Translations under genes and position numbers: made by a program
Shown here: positions 21,590 to 32,671 of the stretch, piece by piece
Numbering within the stretch: the first letter of the stretch is position 1
Layout of the letters: each line of letters opens with the position of its first letter
Assembly (NCBI RefSeq): GCF_016808335.1
Contig: NC_053150.1
Location: forward strand, 25,502,538 to 25,566,537
Length of the DNA: 64,000 nt
Source: Panicum virgatum
Lineage: Eukaryota; Streptophyta; Magnoliopsida; Poales; Poaceae
Direction of reading: 5' to 3'
The notes under the pieces: generated by a model
What the model saw: the letters and a program-made list of their open reading frames with translations, nothing else
Database searches by the model: none
Told to the model about the DNA's origin: nothing

Positions 21590-22411
21590 CTAACGATAGC
21601 TAGAGCGAAGATCAATCTTTGAGAAAACTCTAGCTCCAGCTAGTTGATCAAAGAGAACATCAATGCGGGGAAGTGGATATTTGTTTTTAATTGTCACCGC
21701 ATTGAGAGGTCGGTGGTCCACACACAACCTCAAACTATCATCCTTTTTCTTTACAAAGTGAGATTGACAACCCCAAGGTGATGCACTAGGGCGAATGAAG
21801 CCTTTGTCCAGAAGCTCTTGAAGTTGAATTTTTAACTCGGCCCACTCCTTAGGTGGCATTCTATATGGTCTCTTTGAGATAGGGGCAGTGCCTGGCTGTA
21901 GTTCAATAACGAACTCAATCTCTCTATCTGGTGGCATTCCTGGCAAGTCATCCGGGAAAACATCGGTGTACTCGCATACCACAGGAATTTCCTCTAGTTT
22001 GGATGCGCTCATGGCAAATGCACAAGAATTGATACACTCTCGGAATGGTAAATAGAGAGTAGTGGCTCCATATTTTGGTGAATTTAGTTCAACAGCTCTA
22101 GTGGGAATATCTATTATAACCCCATGCTGAGTCATCCAGTTCACCCCCAAGATGATATCTATACCCTCAAGTGGTAGGAGTATAAGGTCGGTGTTGATGA
22201 TTAGTCTACCCAACTTGATTGGCACAAGTCGTATTATTTGGTTTGAAGCAATTTTACCCCATGGGGTTGATATCATGTATGACCCTTTCGTGTGAATAAA
22301 ATCCAAACCCACTTTTGCACCAAATTTTGCACCAATGAAGCTATGTGATGCACCAGAATCAAATAATATAACTGCAGGCTTGTGGTGGATAGAAAATGTA
22401 CCCGTCATCAC
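21590..22411 (-). pseudogene. Tekay I protease and first half of reverse transcriptase
   Basis: The start has the protease site [17 protein letters not shown] (Asp-Ser-Gly intact) and [13 protein letters not shown]. Reverse transcriptase begins at [20 protein letters not shown], continues with [35 protein letters not shown] and [20 protein letters not shown]. It stops with TAG where Gln is expected after DLRSSYR. About 100 bases with a further frame change separate it from the next part. Confidence 0.95.
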
Positions 22412-22429
22412 TGGTGCGCCCTCAGGAAG

Positions 22430-23538
22430 TTATGCCAGAGTGGTGAAATTGATGCGCCCTTGCCTGACCTGAATAGTCTGCCTTCTGCCCTTGTTCTTAT
22501 TGTTCTGATTAGAGCCTTGGCCCTGGTTTTGTCGCTTGGGTTGCGGGCACTCACGGGCGAAATGAGTGGAGCTCCCACAATTGAAGCAACGATTTCCCTC
22601 ACTTGGACTGGTGGGCTGTGGAGCATTTGGCCTTGGGCCAGTTAACTGAGGAATAGGGAAATGTGCAACGCCCTGCTGTAGTGGAGGCCTGATAACCCAA
22701 CGCCCTTGCTGAGGGGCTTTCTGAGGAACCTGGGGTGCAACATTCTGCACTATGTGATACCTCTGTGGCTGAGCACTAGAGGGTCCAGCTGGCGCTTTCC
22801 TCTTTTTCTCAGCACGGTGAGCCATGATACAGTCCTCTTGAGTGAGTGCTAGATTAACCAGCTCATTGTATGTGTCGACCTTAATGGGGTTTAGACGTTC
22901 CTTGAGCTTGGTATTTAAGCCTCTACAAAAACGATCACTCTTCTTAGCATCTGTGTCAGCATGATAGCCCGCGTACTGACAGAGATTGTTGAAAGCTTGG
23001 GCATATTGGAGAACTATACGTGTCCCTTGAGTAAGAGCCAGGAACTCATTCAGCTTCCTTTCCATGAGTCCTTCTGGAATATGGTGACCCTTGAATACAG
23101 TCTTGAATTCATCCCAAGTGACAATGTGATCAGCTGGGAGCATGCCAAGATAGTTATCCCACCAAAGACGCGCCGAACCGCGAAGCTGTTGCGCAGCAAA
23201 GAGAGCCTTGTTTTGCTCTGAGCATGGCACCATAAGTAGTGAAAACTTGGACTCGATTGTGCGAATCCAAGCATCCGCATCCAGCGGCTCTTCTGTCTTG
23301 TTGAACAGAGGGGGCTGGGTTGCTAAGAATTCTGGGTTACCAGAAGCTTGAGGTTGATGAACATTGGGTCAACCCGCTGCTGCTGCTGTCGTTGCTGTCC
23401 CTGGACGAGTTGACGGAGTAACTCGGTTTGGGCAGCCAGATATTCTGTAAAGTTGGGTGGCGGTGGTGGCGGCTGCTGCGATCCGCTACCATTCGCGTTC
23501 CCGAAACCCTCAGGGTTGCCACGTGTCGCTCCCACCAT
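22430..23538 (-). pseudogene. Tekay I gag
   Basis: It starts at the ATG at 23538 (MVGATRGNPEGF). A single-base frame change near 23365 separates the Gln/Pro-rich start from the capsid part. The capsid part includes RTIESKFSLLMVPCSE, LRGSARLWWDNYLG, VTWDEFKTVFKGHHIPEG and FLALTQGTRIVLQYAQAF. The nucleocapsid knuckle is CFNCGSSTHFARECP (CCHC). A TAA after INFTTLA divides gag from protease. Confidence 0.9.
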
Positions 23539-24196
23539 CTGGAACGGCAAATTCTTTCATTAGTATGGTGATATATGACTTCCCCAATGTACAGAAGGGT
23601 AAGCGCGGAAAAGTAGAACTGGAATGAGTATGATAACAACAGGGACAGCAACGCTGTTCGTTACAAGAAAATCCATAACTTGCACTCTGTTTGTCAAAAT
23701 GCACCCAAATTTTTACAAAAGATAGATAATTTATCATACTACAACTTTGGTATTCAACTCCAAAGCTAAATCGATAGTTAAGATGGTCGAAAAATGCAAA
23801 TTCTGCCTCTCTGTCCAGTCTGCTTTTCAGCAGGCCGAGGTACAATGTTCGGGCCATAACTATTGACACACAAGTCTAATGATGCTGAAATTTTGTGAGC
23901 ACTTAGGTCATGAAATTAAAAACAACTTTGGTATTCAACACATAGACCATAAATGCAAGGAAACATGGATAAAAATTTAGACAAATTTCTGCAGTGATAG
24001 ATTCAACTGCAAGCAAACCATTACAACCATCCATCAAGTTCTTAGCCAAGGCTTAAGCGATTAAGGTACTTTTACATCTGAGTGGCACTCATTACAAAAG
24101 CTAGGTACTCAACTCTTATTTAGCCTATTACATCACTGTCCAAAAGTTAGGCTACCCTATAGAGGAGTATGCGCGAAAGACTACTTGAGACATCAT
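23539..24196 (-). other. Tekay I spacer between the extra frame and gag
   Basis: No gene. On the transcribed strand this is the stretch between the stop of the extra frame and the gag start. Short frames here have no family resemblance. Confidence 0.5.
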
Positions 24197-25085
24197 CTAA
24201 AAGTCGTCAAGGTTGTTGACTGACGACTCGCTCCTCACTGGTGAGTGAGCTCCCGAAAGTGGTGGCAGGGGCACTCCAGATGTAGTGTCAAGTCCTGAGA
24301 TGCTCTGAACCTCCTGGGGCTCCTCCTCCATGGCCTCGGGCTAGGCCTGCTGAGCCTCCAACATCTCGATCTGATCCAAAGCATTATGTAGTTGAACCTG
24401 TTGGGCGGTGAACTGCTGCTCCAGAAGTGCAAAGTCAGCATCCCTCTCGTCCAAGAGAACATCACGCTCCTCAACTTGACCCTCAAGTTGGCCAATATGG
24501 GCATCAAGATCTGCGATCTGCTCGTTCTTAGCAATCACTATCTCGTGGTTGGTCCGTGCAGAACCAATGATCTGGGCCATGGCTTTGGCCTGTAAGGTCT
24601 GCAAATGGTAGAGTGCATTCATGCACTTCACCGACATGGAGATAGTCTCTACAGCTCTGTTCTGCTGAAGGTACCCAGTGTGTCCGACCCGACTAAGCCA
24701 GTTAGGGTCATTGGGCTGCTCTGCTGGGAAGAGGCCAATAGGGGCTAGTGTGACAGCTGCATAATTCTTTTCGCAAAACTTGTTGAGCACTCTCATGGCT
24801 GCAATTTCCCAAGTGTCAACCAGATGGTGTCCAACTACCTCCAGCTCCAAGGAAGCCCAGTGAGCTGGAAAAGGGTGGGGAGCATGAGTCATGCGCACGC
24901 GACAGCGCGCGACTCCCATCTCATGGAACTCCTCGCCCACATAGCGCGGGGGACTGGGATATCCGGCATCGCGCATCACTTCCCAAAGAATGGAGGGAAA
25001 ACCCTGCCAGTGTGTGCACTCAGAGTGTGCACTCAGAGTGTGCACGCCCATCCTCATCAAACACCAGGAGAGCAGGGACAGCCAT
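24197..25085 (-). pseudogene. Tekay I extra frame upstream of gag (orf0-like, coiled coil)
   Basis: An ATG at 25085 opens a frame (MAVPALLVFDEDGR). A 13-bp tandem duplication at 25013-25038 throws it out of phase, and an alternative frame carries on as GFPSILWEVMRDAGYPSPP. The second half is a likely coiled coil: IVIAKNEQIADLDAHIGQLE, VEERDVLLDERDADFALLEQ and QVQLHNALDQIEMLEAQQ. A TAG follows, then an acidic tail ending NNLDDF. A homologous tail lies in Tekay II at 41590-41803. Some plant gypsy elements (rice RIRE3 and RIRE8) are known to carry an orf0 before gag; its role is unknown. Confidence 0.75.
25013..25045. repeat. 13-bp tandem duplication in the extra frame
   Basis: TGTGCACTCAGAG is present at 25013-25025 and 25026-25038, followed by a partial third TGTGCAC. 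Thirteen is not a multiple of three, so one extra copy shifts the frame. Confidence 0.9.
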
Positions 25086-26613
25086 CTGTACAAAAGATGT
25101 GCACAAGTGAGTGATGGTTAAAACAGATTTTGGGTAGTGCACAAAAACAAGTATAAATGAAAGCACATATCTCTAAAAATTCTCAAAATTTTCAGGAACA
25201 TTCCTAAGGTTCTTATGCACAACTTTGCTAGTCAACCTCAGAGCTAGGTCAGAGCCTAAGAAGGTCTTATCCTTAGAGTTTTCCTTTGCTGTCTGCCCAG
25301 AATTTTCAGTGACCAGAGAGCTAGTAAAATGAGTGCTGAAGACACACTACTAAGCCTAAAATTACCAAATTTTGACATAATCTCGGTGAGTAAATTTGGC
25401 ACAAGTTTTGTTTTGAACACATCTGCATAAAACATCCCTAGGAAAGCCTAAAAATCCGTGCAACCAAAGTGCTCAAAGCTGACAGAAAATAGGGTGTCCA
25501 AGTTTCTAGTGCACCCCTCTGTATACTAATCGAAAAATTCTCAAATTTAAATAGAAGTTAGGAAACAAGATTTGGATCAAAATCCTCCACAGGAATAACT
25601 ACAGATAAGGTCATTTTATAGGTCTAATAAATTCATCTCTTAGGATATAGCAGAAAGTGGCAGATTTCTAGATAGACCTTAATCGAGAGAAATGAACCGT
25701 GCTCATGTGCAAACCTTAACATTCCCGACTAACCCACATCCATTTTCATTGGCTTTCAATTTATGAGCATGATGCATGCACGACCTAATCATCCTCACAA
25801 GGAAAACAATTGCCAAATAGCTTTGGACTTACGGGGTTAGCACCGGTGGCATGGCACAATTTACGTCTCTCCCTATATATATATTTCTAGCCGAGTTCTA
25901 ACCGTTCTTGACTTATGTAATCGTGGTTAGTGTACCTGCAGAAAAATGGAAAAATATATATTCATTGAACCTTTCATGCCAGCACACATGAAAGCGTCCC
26001 CAGACATTACCGCTCACTATAGAAGCGGCATCCATGCGTCCAACACTGCATGGACAGCGCTCATACGCTACCGAGGTGACGTATTCACGGTTTCTTTTAC
26101 TCCCAATATAATTGACCGATGGTCGGTATATTAGCAGCAGCTCAAGTAGGCCACTGCTTGAGCACAGCGTTCGGTTCGCATCACCGACGGGAAGGTCAGA
26201 CTCCCTCAGCTGACAGAGTATACTTTACTCCCAATATAGCCAACTAATAGTTGGTATATTGGCAGCACCTCAAGTAAACCACTGCTTGAGGGCAGCGTTC
26301 GGCTCGTATCACCGACGGGAAGGTCAGACTCCCTTAGCTGACTGAGGATCATTACCGTCTTACCCTAGCATAGGGGCGTCGTTACATAATGTAAAGTACT
26401 GAATTTAAAGTACAGAAAGAAATGTGCTGGAAGTCAGTCATAAATAAACCATAAGTTAGATAGACACCTAGTACTCCCATAATTTTCCCTAGGGCTTTAC
26501 GTACTATACCCGATCCTTAGCGAACCAACGTATTTTCCAAACGCGATTGTGTGGCTAAGTTTTAAGGAAAACTTTTGAAATCTAGTCGCACTCTCGGGTG
26601 TGCGCTTTGTTCG
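25086..26613 (-). other. Tekay I untranslated leader
   Basis: About 1.5 kb between the primer-binding site and the extra frame, without coding potential. It includes a 128-bp tandem duplication with conserved hairpins (26101-26350). Confidence 0.7.
26101..26350 (-). repeat. 128-bp tandem duplication in the Tekay I leader, with hairpins
   Basis: Units start at 26101 and 26229 (both TCCCAATATA). Each holds a hairpin: GCTCAAG-10 nt-CTTGAGC at 26140-26163 and CCTCAAG-10 nt-CTTGAGG at 26268-26291. Each also shares CACCGACGGGAAGGTCAGACTC. Tekay II has a single copy at about 40474-40595. Confidence 0.85.
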
Positions 26614-26625
26614 GCTCTGATACCA
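26614..26625 (-). other. Primer-binding site of Tekay I
   Basis: On the minus strand TGGTATCAGAGC lies two bases beyond the 5' LTR. It is complementary to the 3' end of plant initiator methionine tRNA, the usual primer for this clade. Confidence 0.9.
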
Positions 26626-26627
26626 AC

Positions 26628-29600
26628 TGTGGCAGTACCACCCAAATTAATCCGGCTCAAGTGCTCTAACCATCACCCTAAAGGTAATCCCGGCTAACAC
26701 GCACTTCAAACGGAGTAATCCGGCAGGACTGTCGGGTAAAGTCCCGAAGAATCCACCTGAGCATCGATCGAACCTAAAGCTTACATGCAACCCACACGAA
26801 GGTGAGTCCAGATAGTACAACATTTCAACAATACATTACATTTCAGAGTCTTAACTTAATTATTACAAACCAAGCTCGAAATCTCAGAAAGGTACTTGAA
26901 GTTCAAATTGAAAGTAGCTCAGAGATCAGCTGCAGCGGAAATAAAGCGAGTTCTAAACGAGGATACAAGATATCATGATGAAGCCTGTACATGACATCAC
27001 TTGGCATTGTCATCGTTGGCCGGAGTCGTATCCCACTCCACCGACCAACCAGGAGGTAAAATACACGGCCAAGTCAAGCTAGCTATCTGATCTTCAAACG
27101 TATTAGCTGAAAACAAAATTGAGCCACAAGCAAGGCTGAGTATACTAATACTCAGCAAGGCTTACCCGACTAGGATATATTTAACCCTCTAACTAGACAT
27201 GCAAGGCTTTTGGCTTGAGGGGTTTGTTTTTGCCAAAAAGCAACAAAGAGTAAGTCCTTATTTTCAGATTTTAGCTTTCAAGTTCTAGTTCGATTAACTA
27301 TTCTACATTAGCATCTATCCAATAGCATACATGGTGAAAAGCAATTATTTTTCATCATGCAACCATATTCCTCATCATCATTGTTCCACTTCTTACTCTA
27401 TGTGGCAAAAGGGTTAAGCAGTCTCAATATTCGTGAGAGACGGACGATGCGAATCGAATTTGTTAACCTGGCCAGGCAGACCTAAACACAGGCATGGGGA
27501 ATGAAATCACCCATGCGACTTTTCCCCATTTTCCCCGGGTATGTAACAGGCCCACCGCCCTAGGGTGCCCTGCACCCGTGCGTGACCAAGACCAGACAAT
27601 GGGGAGTATGTTCCACAGCCGGTTCCATCATGTACTTAAGCTTACCGATTACCATATTCTCGGCATGTGGTTAGTACATTCAAACACTTAACCACCACTA
27701 CCACACACCGCGGCATTAACCATTTTCACTAAACAGACGGGGTATCACAAGTACAACAACCCCGCCCGTATACCTTATATTGCAGTGCGTAGTAAGCATT
27801 CAACTCCTATGAGCTCGCGAGTGATAGGAAATCACTCGACTTCTACCGAACCATTAGCATAGCCAACTAGCGACCTATACATGCTAGTATTCAAACATAG
27901 GTACTTAAGATTAAGCAAATAGGGTTCCAAACAATTCCTACAACTTAAATGCACAAGTAGATAAGAATATAAGCAGTTGCATAAATTTAAAATAGGTAGG
28001 AAATGCTCTGGGGCTTGCCTTCCTGAGCGGAGCTAGCCTTGGGCTCTTCTGAACTTTGGTTCAGGTCTTCAGCAATTTCAGTTAGATTAACTTAAGCTTC
28101 ACGCTGCTCACTCTCGGACTCCGGCACTAGCTCGTACGTACCGTCGGCGAGAGTAGTCAAATCTACATGAAATGCACATGCATGAGTTGTGGTGATGGTA
28201 ACAAACTTAATTTAATTCACTATAGAGTTGTAAAATATTTTCTTTTCATCTCCTTGGGCAATCGTTTATAGAGTATTATCTAGATTAACTATTTCTCATT
28301 AAGTAAGTGAGGGTTTTGTTATTTTTTGAATGATTATTCTCAAGTGTAAGCATGGAATATTCAAAACAGTTGATGGGTATAGTTTCTAAAGATGAAATTT
28401 TTATGGAGAGCCAATTACTTAAGTACAAACCTGCCATAAAATTTTCAGCTATTTTCATTGAGCATATTAATTATTAAAAATACATTAAACAACTACTGCT
28501 AGGATTAAGATTCATTTATACAGAACAAACCCTAACAAGTAAAGATGCTACAATTTTTACTGAGTGCTCCTAAACTTAAGTTAAGTCTAATGTAAATTTT
28601 TCAGATTTAAAGGAGCAAGCAACAGAGCATGATAAATAGGACAAAATAAAGCTACATTAATCTAGTTTAAAACCTACAGATAGTTATAGCAAGTTCCAGA
28701 GCCTCATCTTTTACCAGGATGGTTATAGACTCAAAGTTAACCCATAGAAAAATTATTAGAATTTTACATGGGCAGGAACTATTTTTCTTGAATTAGCACA
28801 ATTACTCATGCTATCAATTTGTGGGGCCAGTTACACTTAACTAAAAAGTTCCAAAAATTTTCTATCGTAACTATATCATGGTATAGATATACTGTAGAAT
28901 TTTCAGCTTAAGAAACAAATCATAACAACTTGAATAAATAAATCTACTTAAACTAGACAAAAAGCAAGATTTAAATAAACTTTTACACAGGGCTATTCAT
29001 CTAACATGTAACACCCTGACCAAAAATGGCCAATAGATCATGCATGTAACTTGAGATCTCATAAAATCTATATTTTCTTTGTATTTTAAATAAAGAAAAA
29101 ACTACTGAGCAAAAGAAAAAGTGCATGTAACAAAAGTTGTAGATTTCTTTGCAAAGATTCCATAACAGTTGAGTTTGCATTTTTCTGATTTTTCTACGAT
29201 TTTTAAAAGAATTTACAAGTTTGCTGTTTTTCAAAACAAAAGAAAAAGGAAATGAGATCTTGCATCTAGGCCCCTGGAATGATTTGGGTGCTCGCAGATA
29301 TGCCCCTGGCCGGAGCCAAGAACAGAGGAGGCGGCGGCGGCGTTTCCCGGAGAGGGGAAGTGTGGGAAAGGATAGAGGAGATCGAGAGCTACTCGGAGGT
29401 GGTCTTCTCGAGGTCGGGGGCGGCTGGGAGAGGGGTCGGCGGAGGAGCAGCAAGGCCAGCGGCGGTGGCGAGCTGTGGCGGAGGCGCTCTGGCGTGGGAG
29501 GCAGGGCGAGGACAGGCCGGGGAGGTTCACTGGACCACGAGGATGCTCTCTTGGGGGTCGATTTGGGTCGAGGAGGGGCGGAGCAGGGGGTTCCGTGGCG

Positions 29601-30779
29601 AGCGGGTGGCCGGTGGCGGCTCTGTCCGCGATGGCGGCGCGCCGACAGCGTTGGGGATGACCGGCCGGGTTATGCAGTTTCAGTAGGGTGGTGTGGTGGT
29701 GGTTGGGAACTTGGTGGAGTCTGGGACGGGGCGGAAGGGCGATTCGGCGGCGAGCTCAAGCTCGACGCCGCAATGGTGGCCGCGGGGCGGCTCGGTGGCG
29801 CGAGCAGGGAGTTCTGCATGGGGAAAATAAACAAGGGGGAAGGGGAGGAGGAGTGGGGCGCTTTGGCTCGGCAAGGGAGGACAGGCAGCGGAAAATAACT
29901 CGGGTAGGCGCACGGCGGGCTCGGCAATGATGGCCGGCGGCGTCGTGTGCGCGTCGCGTTGCGGACGTCGGGGCGCGGCGTTCTCAGTCGGAGCGGGGCG
30001 TCAGCGGCGGCACAAGCGGTGGCAGTAGTGGGTGGTGGCGAGCGATGATGGCGGGGTACCGCGGCGGGGCGGCGAACGCAGCAGTGCAGCGTCGCGGCGC
30101 CACACTCATGGCGGAGGTGCCGTGCGGCGAGCGGCGCAGTGAACGGGAACCGGGGGCGTGCGCACTCGAGCAGGGTGGGGAGTCAGCGGCGCGGCATGGC
30201 AGCAGTGCGGTGGTAGCAGGCGCAGCGAGCGCGCGCGGCAGCAGTGCAGTAGCGTGGGCATGTGCTCTCGAGCACACTTCGCGCGCGGCGTCAACGCAGA
30301 GAGGGGGAAAGGGGGAGAGAGGAAGAGGGTAGAGAGAGAAAGAGAGAGGTCAACGTGTTAACTCGGGATTTTCTCAAAATTTTCCATGGAAACTCAAAAA
30401 AGTTTGAACACGAAAGTTTTTCAAAATTCAATTTCCTACAACTTTCCTTTCAGCCAAAATTCGTTTGAGCAATGATTTGAAAGTTAAAAATTTGAAATCA
30501 AGTTTAAATGAAAACCCCCTAAACCCACTGTTTTTCGGGGTTTTTCTCCAAATTTCATGTTGTAACTTGAAAAACTTTGAGTACGAAAGTTGTTTATCTT
30601 GTCAAACTCTACAACTTTTGTTTTGGGCAAAAGTTCATTTGAGCTAATGTGTGAGAGTTGACTTTTTGGTTTATTTAAACGGATTTCTGGCTTTTAAGTA
30701 ATTGAAAATTTGGGGGGTTTAACTTGTCATTTCACATTAATTGCATGTTTAAACAGTGCTAAACACCGGAGGTGTTACA
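26628..30779 (-). repeat. 5' LTR of Tekay I (4152 bp)
   Basis: It pairs with 14899-19017 and is followed (minus strand) by the PBS. The GC-rich block is at about 29290-30340. Long open frames on both strands in that block are low-complexity and differ between the two LTRs by shifts, so I do not call genes there. Confidence 0.95.
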
Positions 30780-30784
30780 AGTCA

Positions 30785-32208
30785 TCAAGATTGAGACGCT
30801 CTGTGGGGTCATCCTCTGGTTCATGAACTTCGGAGATGCGAACCATGAGGATTTCATGGCATAGGTCTTGGATTTCTTGATCTTGTTTGCTTGAAGACGA
30901 GTCTAACGGAGTGCCCTGCTGAAAGGGAGGATCCGTTGGCTGGGCGCTTAGAGCATTGGGATCTTGTGTCTCCTTCAGGCGCACTGTCCGTCCTTGCCGT
31001 GTTGCATATATGACCAAGTTTGGGAGGGAGTCCTGATCGGTTTTGGAATTCTTAGTCGAGTTGGATTTGACTTCCTTGTTGTACTGGATCAAGTCATCCA
31101 GCTCATCCTCTGAGTTGGAAGAGTACTCGGAGTCGGAATCGGTTAGTCCACCGATTTTAGGATATGTGTGCTTTGGGTGAGCGAGAAGCGGGATGCCCAT
31201 CTCTACGCAGAGGGTGTATTCATTCATCCAATGTAGCCATGATTGAGTGGGAGTCAATCCTTCAGGCTCCTTAATCTAGGGTTTGTCGAAAATCGACTTG
31301 CTAGATTCTTCTGAAGCTTTGGATTTTCCCTTTTTGAGCTTGGCTAGTTCCCAGAGAGCGTCAGCATTCTGGGGTGGATAGGCCATAGCGTCCATGAACA
31401 AGTCGATGTTATCTGACTAGTCTTCGAGATCATCGAATGGTTCAAAGTTATCGAGGCTGTTCATGAATTGGTCGAAATCCTGGTCGAATGAGGAGTCAGT
31501 TGGTTCAGGAATCCGAGTGTGAGCAGGTTTCGGTGAAGGATTCTGAGGTTTCCTGGAGAAAGACGGTCCCATCCGAACAAGACGGTGGTTTGTCATTCTA
31601 GATCTCCCGTGGATTCCTCCTCCTGATTTCTGCTTCTTGTTCTGCAGCGTGCTTTCAGCCATCTTAATGCAGTCGACGAGCTTAGAATCTACTCGATCGA
31701 CCCCTGAGAGTATGTCGCCCGACCGTTCTAGTGGTGGGTTCAAAGCTTCTGGGTTCTGCTGTGAGTTAGATGAGCCATGAGCAGATTCTGCAAGCTTAAT
31801 GCATCCCTCTATTGATCATGAAACACGATCTACTCCACCGAGTAGTTTTGAGTTGTCGATCTTGGGGCGTTTGATTGACTTGAGATAAGTCAGGTATTTT
31901 CCTAAGGTTTCAGAAAATTGGAGATTTTCGGGTTCAGAGTTTGTGTTGGACTCGGCTAACTCGAGAATTCGAGTAGGAGTCGACACGTTTTCTGGAACAT
32001 CCGAACTAAGCTCGGGTGGAGCTTGCTTTCTGTCTAGTTCTGCGATCTCGCAGACGTCGGCGGATTGGAAAGTTGTTTTCAGTTTAGGCAAGTTGGGCGT
32101 GACAAGGTGGCTAGAGAAGCCGCCTGGTCTGTCAGCCGTGAAAGCCCAGGAACCGAAAACCAGGGTTGTGCCCTCAGGCACATTGTTGGTGTCACTCGAT
32201 CCGACCAT
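30785..32208 (-). pseudogene. Element A gag-like gene
   Basis: It starts at the ATG at 32208 (MVGSSDTNNVPEGTTLVFGSW), a start shared in pattern with element B gag (…GATFVFGSWV). It reads in pieces through GGVDRVS, a TGA, then SGVDRVDSKLVDCIKMAES; the repeated GVDRV…CIK.AES points to an internal duplication. Later pieces include QSWLHWMNEYTLCVEMGIPL, SDSEYSSNSEDELDDLIQYN and TERLNLDD, which runs on at 14898 across the Tekay I insertion. There are several stops. I see no protease or polymerase. Confidence 0.7.
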
Positions 32209-32241
32209 CGAATTCGCCGATGAACTCTCCGAATACCCTAC

Positions 32242-32253
32242 CTGACGCGTCAG
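32242..32253. repeat. Palindrome next to the element A LTR
   Basis: CTGACGCGTCAG is a perfect 12-bp palindrome 8 bp outside the LTR, in the position where a primer-binding site would start. I cannot match this junction to a tRNA. Confidence 0.5.
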
Positions 32254-32260
32254 CTGTCGG

Positions 32261-32671
32261 TGTTTACCGCCAAGCCTGCTCAGGGATACCCTTAGCAGTA
32301 ATGTTTGTAGGTAGGGATCGACTGCTCTGGAACACGATGGTGCAAGGAACACAAAGATTTAGACAGGTTCGGGCCGCGAGTTGCGTAATACCCTACGTCC
32401 TGTGTGGTTGTTTGTATATCCTTAGGTGTTGATGATGTTTTGAGGGGGTCCCTGCCCGCCCTTATATATCCGGGGGGACAGGGTTACATGGAAAGTCCTA
32501 GCTGAGCACAGTTGGAGTCCTACTACAACACAATCGGGTAGTTTCCTTTGTACTGTAGCTAGTTCTACGCCTATTCGGGTAGTTACAAGAGAGGTAAAGT
32601 ACATCCATGAGCTATCCCTTACTCTAGAACATTCTATGCCTATAAGTAGTCCTGCTGCCACGGGTCTGACA
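32261..32671 (-). repeat. 5' LTR of element A (411 bp)
   Basis: Plus-strand ends are TGTTTACC and TCTGACA. It is the same length as the 63096-63506 LTR of element B and clearly homologous along its length. Confidence 0.9.
32461..32468 (-). promoter_or_regulatory. TATA box of element A LTR
   Basis: TATATAAG on the minus strand, about 200 bp into the LTR, at the same place as in the element B LTR. Confidence 0.65.

Larger units (their letters stand above)
14899..30779 (-). mobile_element. Tekay I: complete 15.9-kb chromodomain Ty3/gypsy element
   Basis: Two LTRs (14899-19017 and 26628-30779) read TGTGG…TTACA on the plus strand and are flanked by AGTCA on both sides (14894-14898, 30780-30784). 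The element is transcribed on the minus strand: PBS at 26614-26625, leader, an extra frame before gag, gag, protease, reverse transcriptase, RNase H, integrase, chromodomain, purine-rich tract at 19018-19033. Long LTRs, an extra 5' frame and a chromodomain fit the Tekay/Del clade (rice RIRE3-like). Proteins carry several stops and shifts. By eye the first 225 bases of the two LTRs differ at roughly 5%. Confidence 0.95.
30780..32671 (-). mobile_element. Element A, 5' part: LTR and start of gag
   Basis: It continues from 13873-14898 once Tekay I is removed. The 5' LTR is 32261-32671 and gag follows on the minus strand. Its right boundary at 32671/32672 cuts straight into the integrase frame of element E, so A inserted there; the expected 5-bp duplication would be CCATC. 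LTR length and sequence match element B. Confidence 0.85.

Noticed and set aside
26101..26350. Repeat as a CRISPR or satellite array
   Set aside because: Only two units, in the leader of a retrotransposon, with a single copy in the related element.
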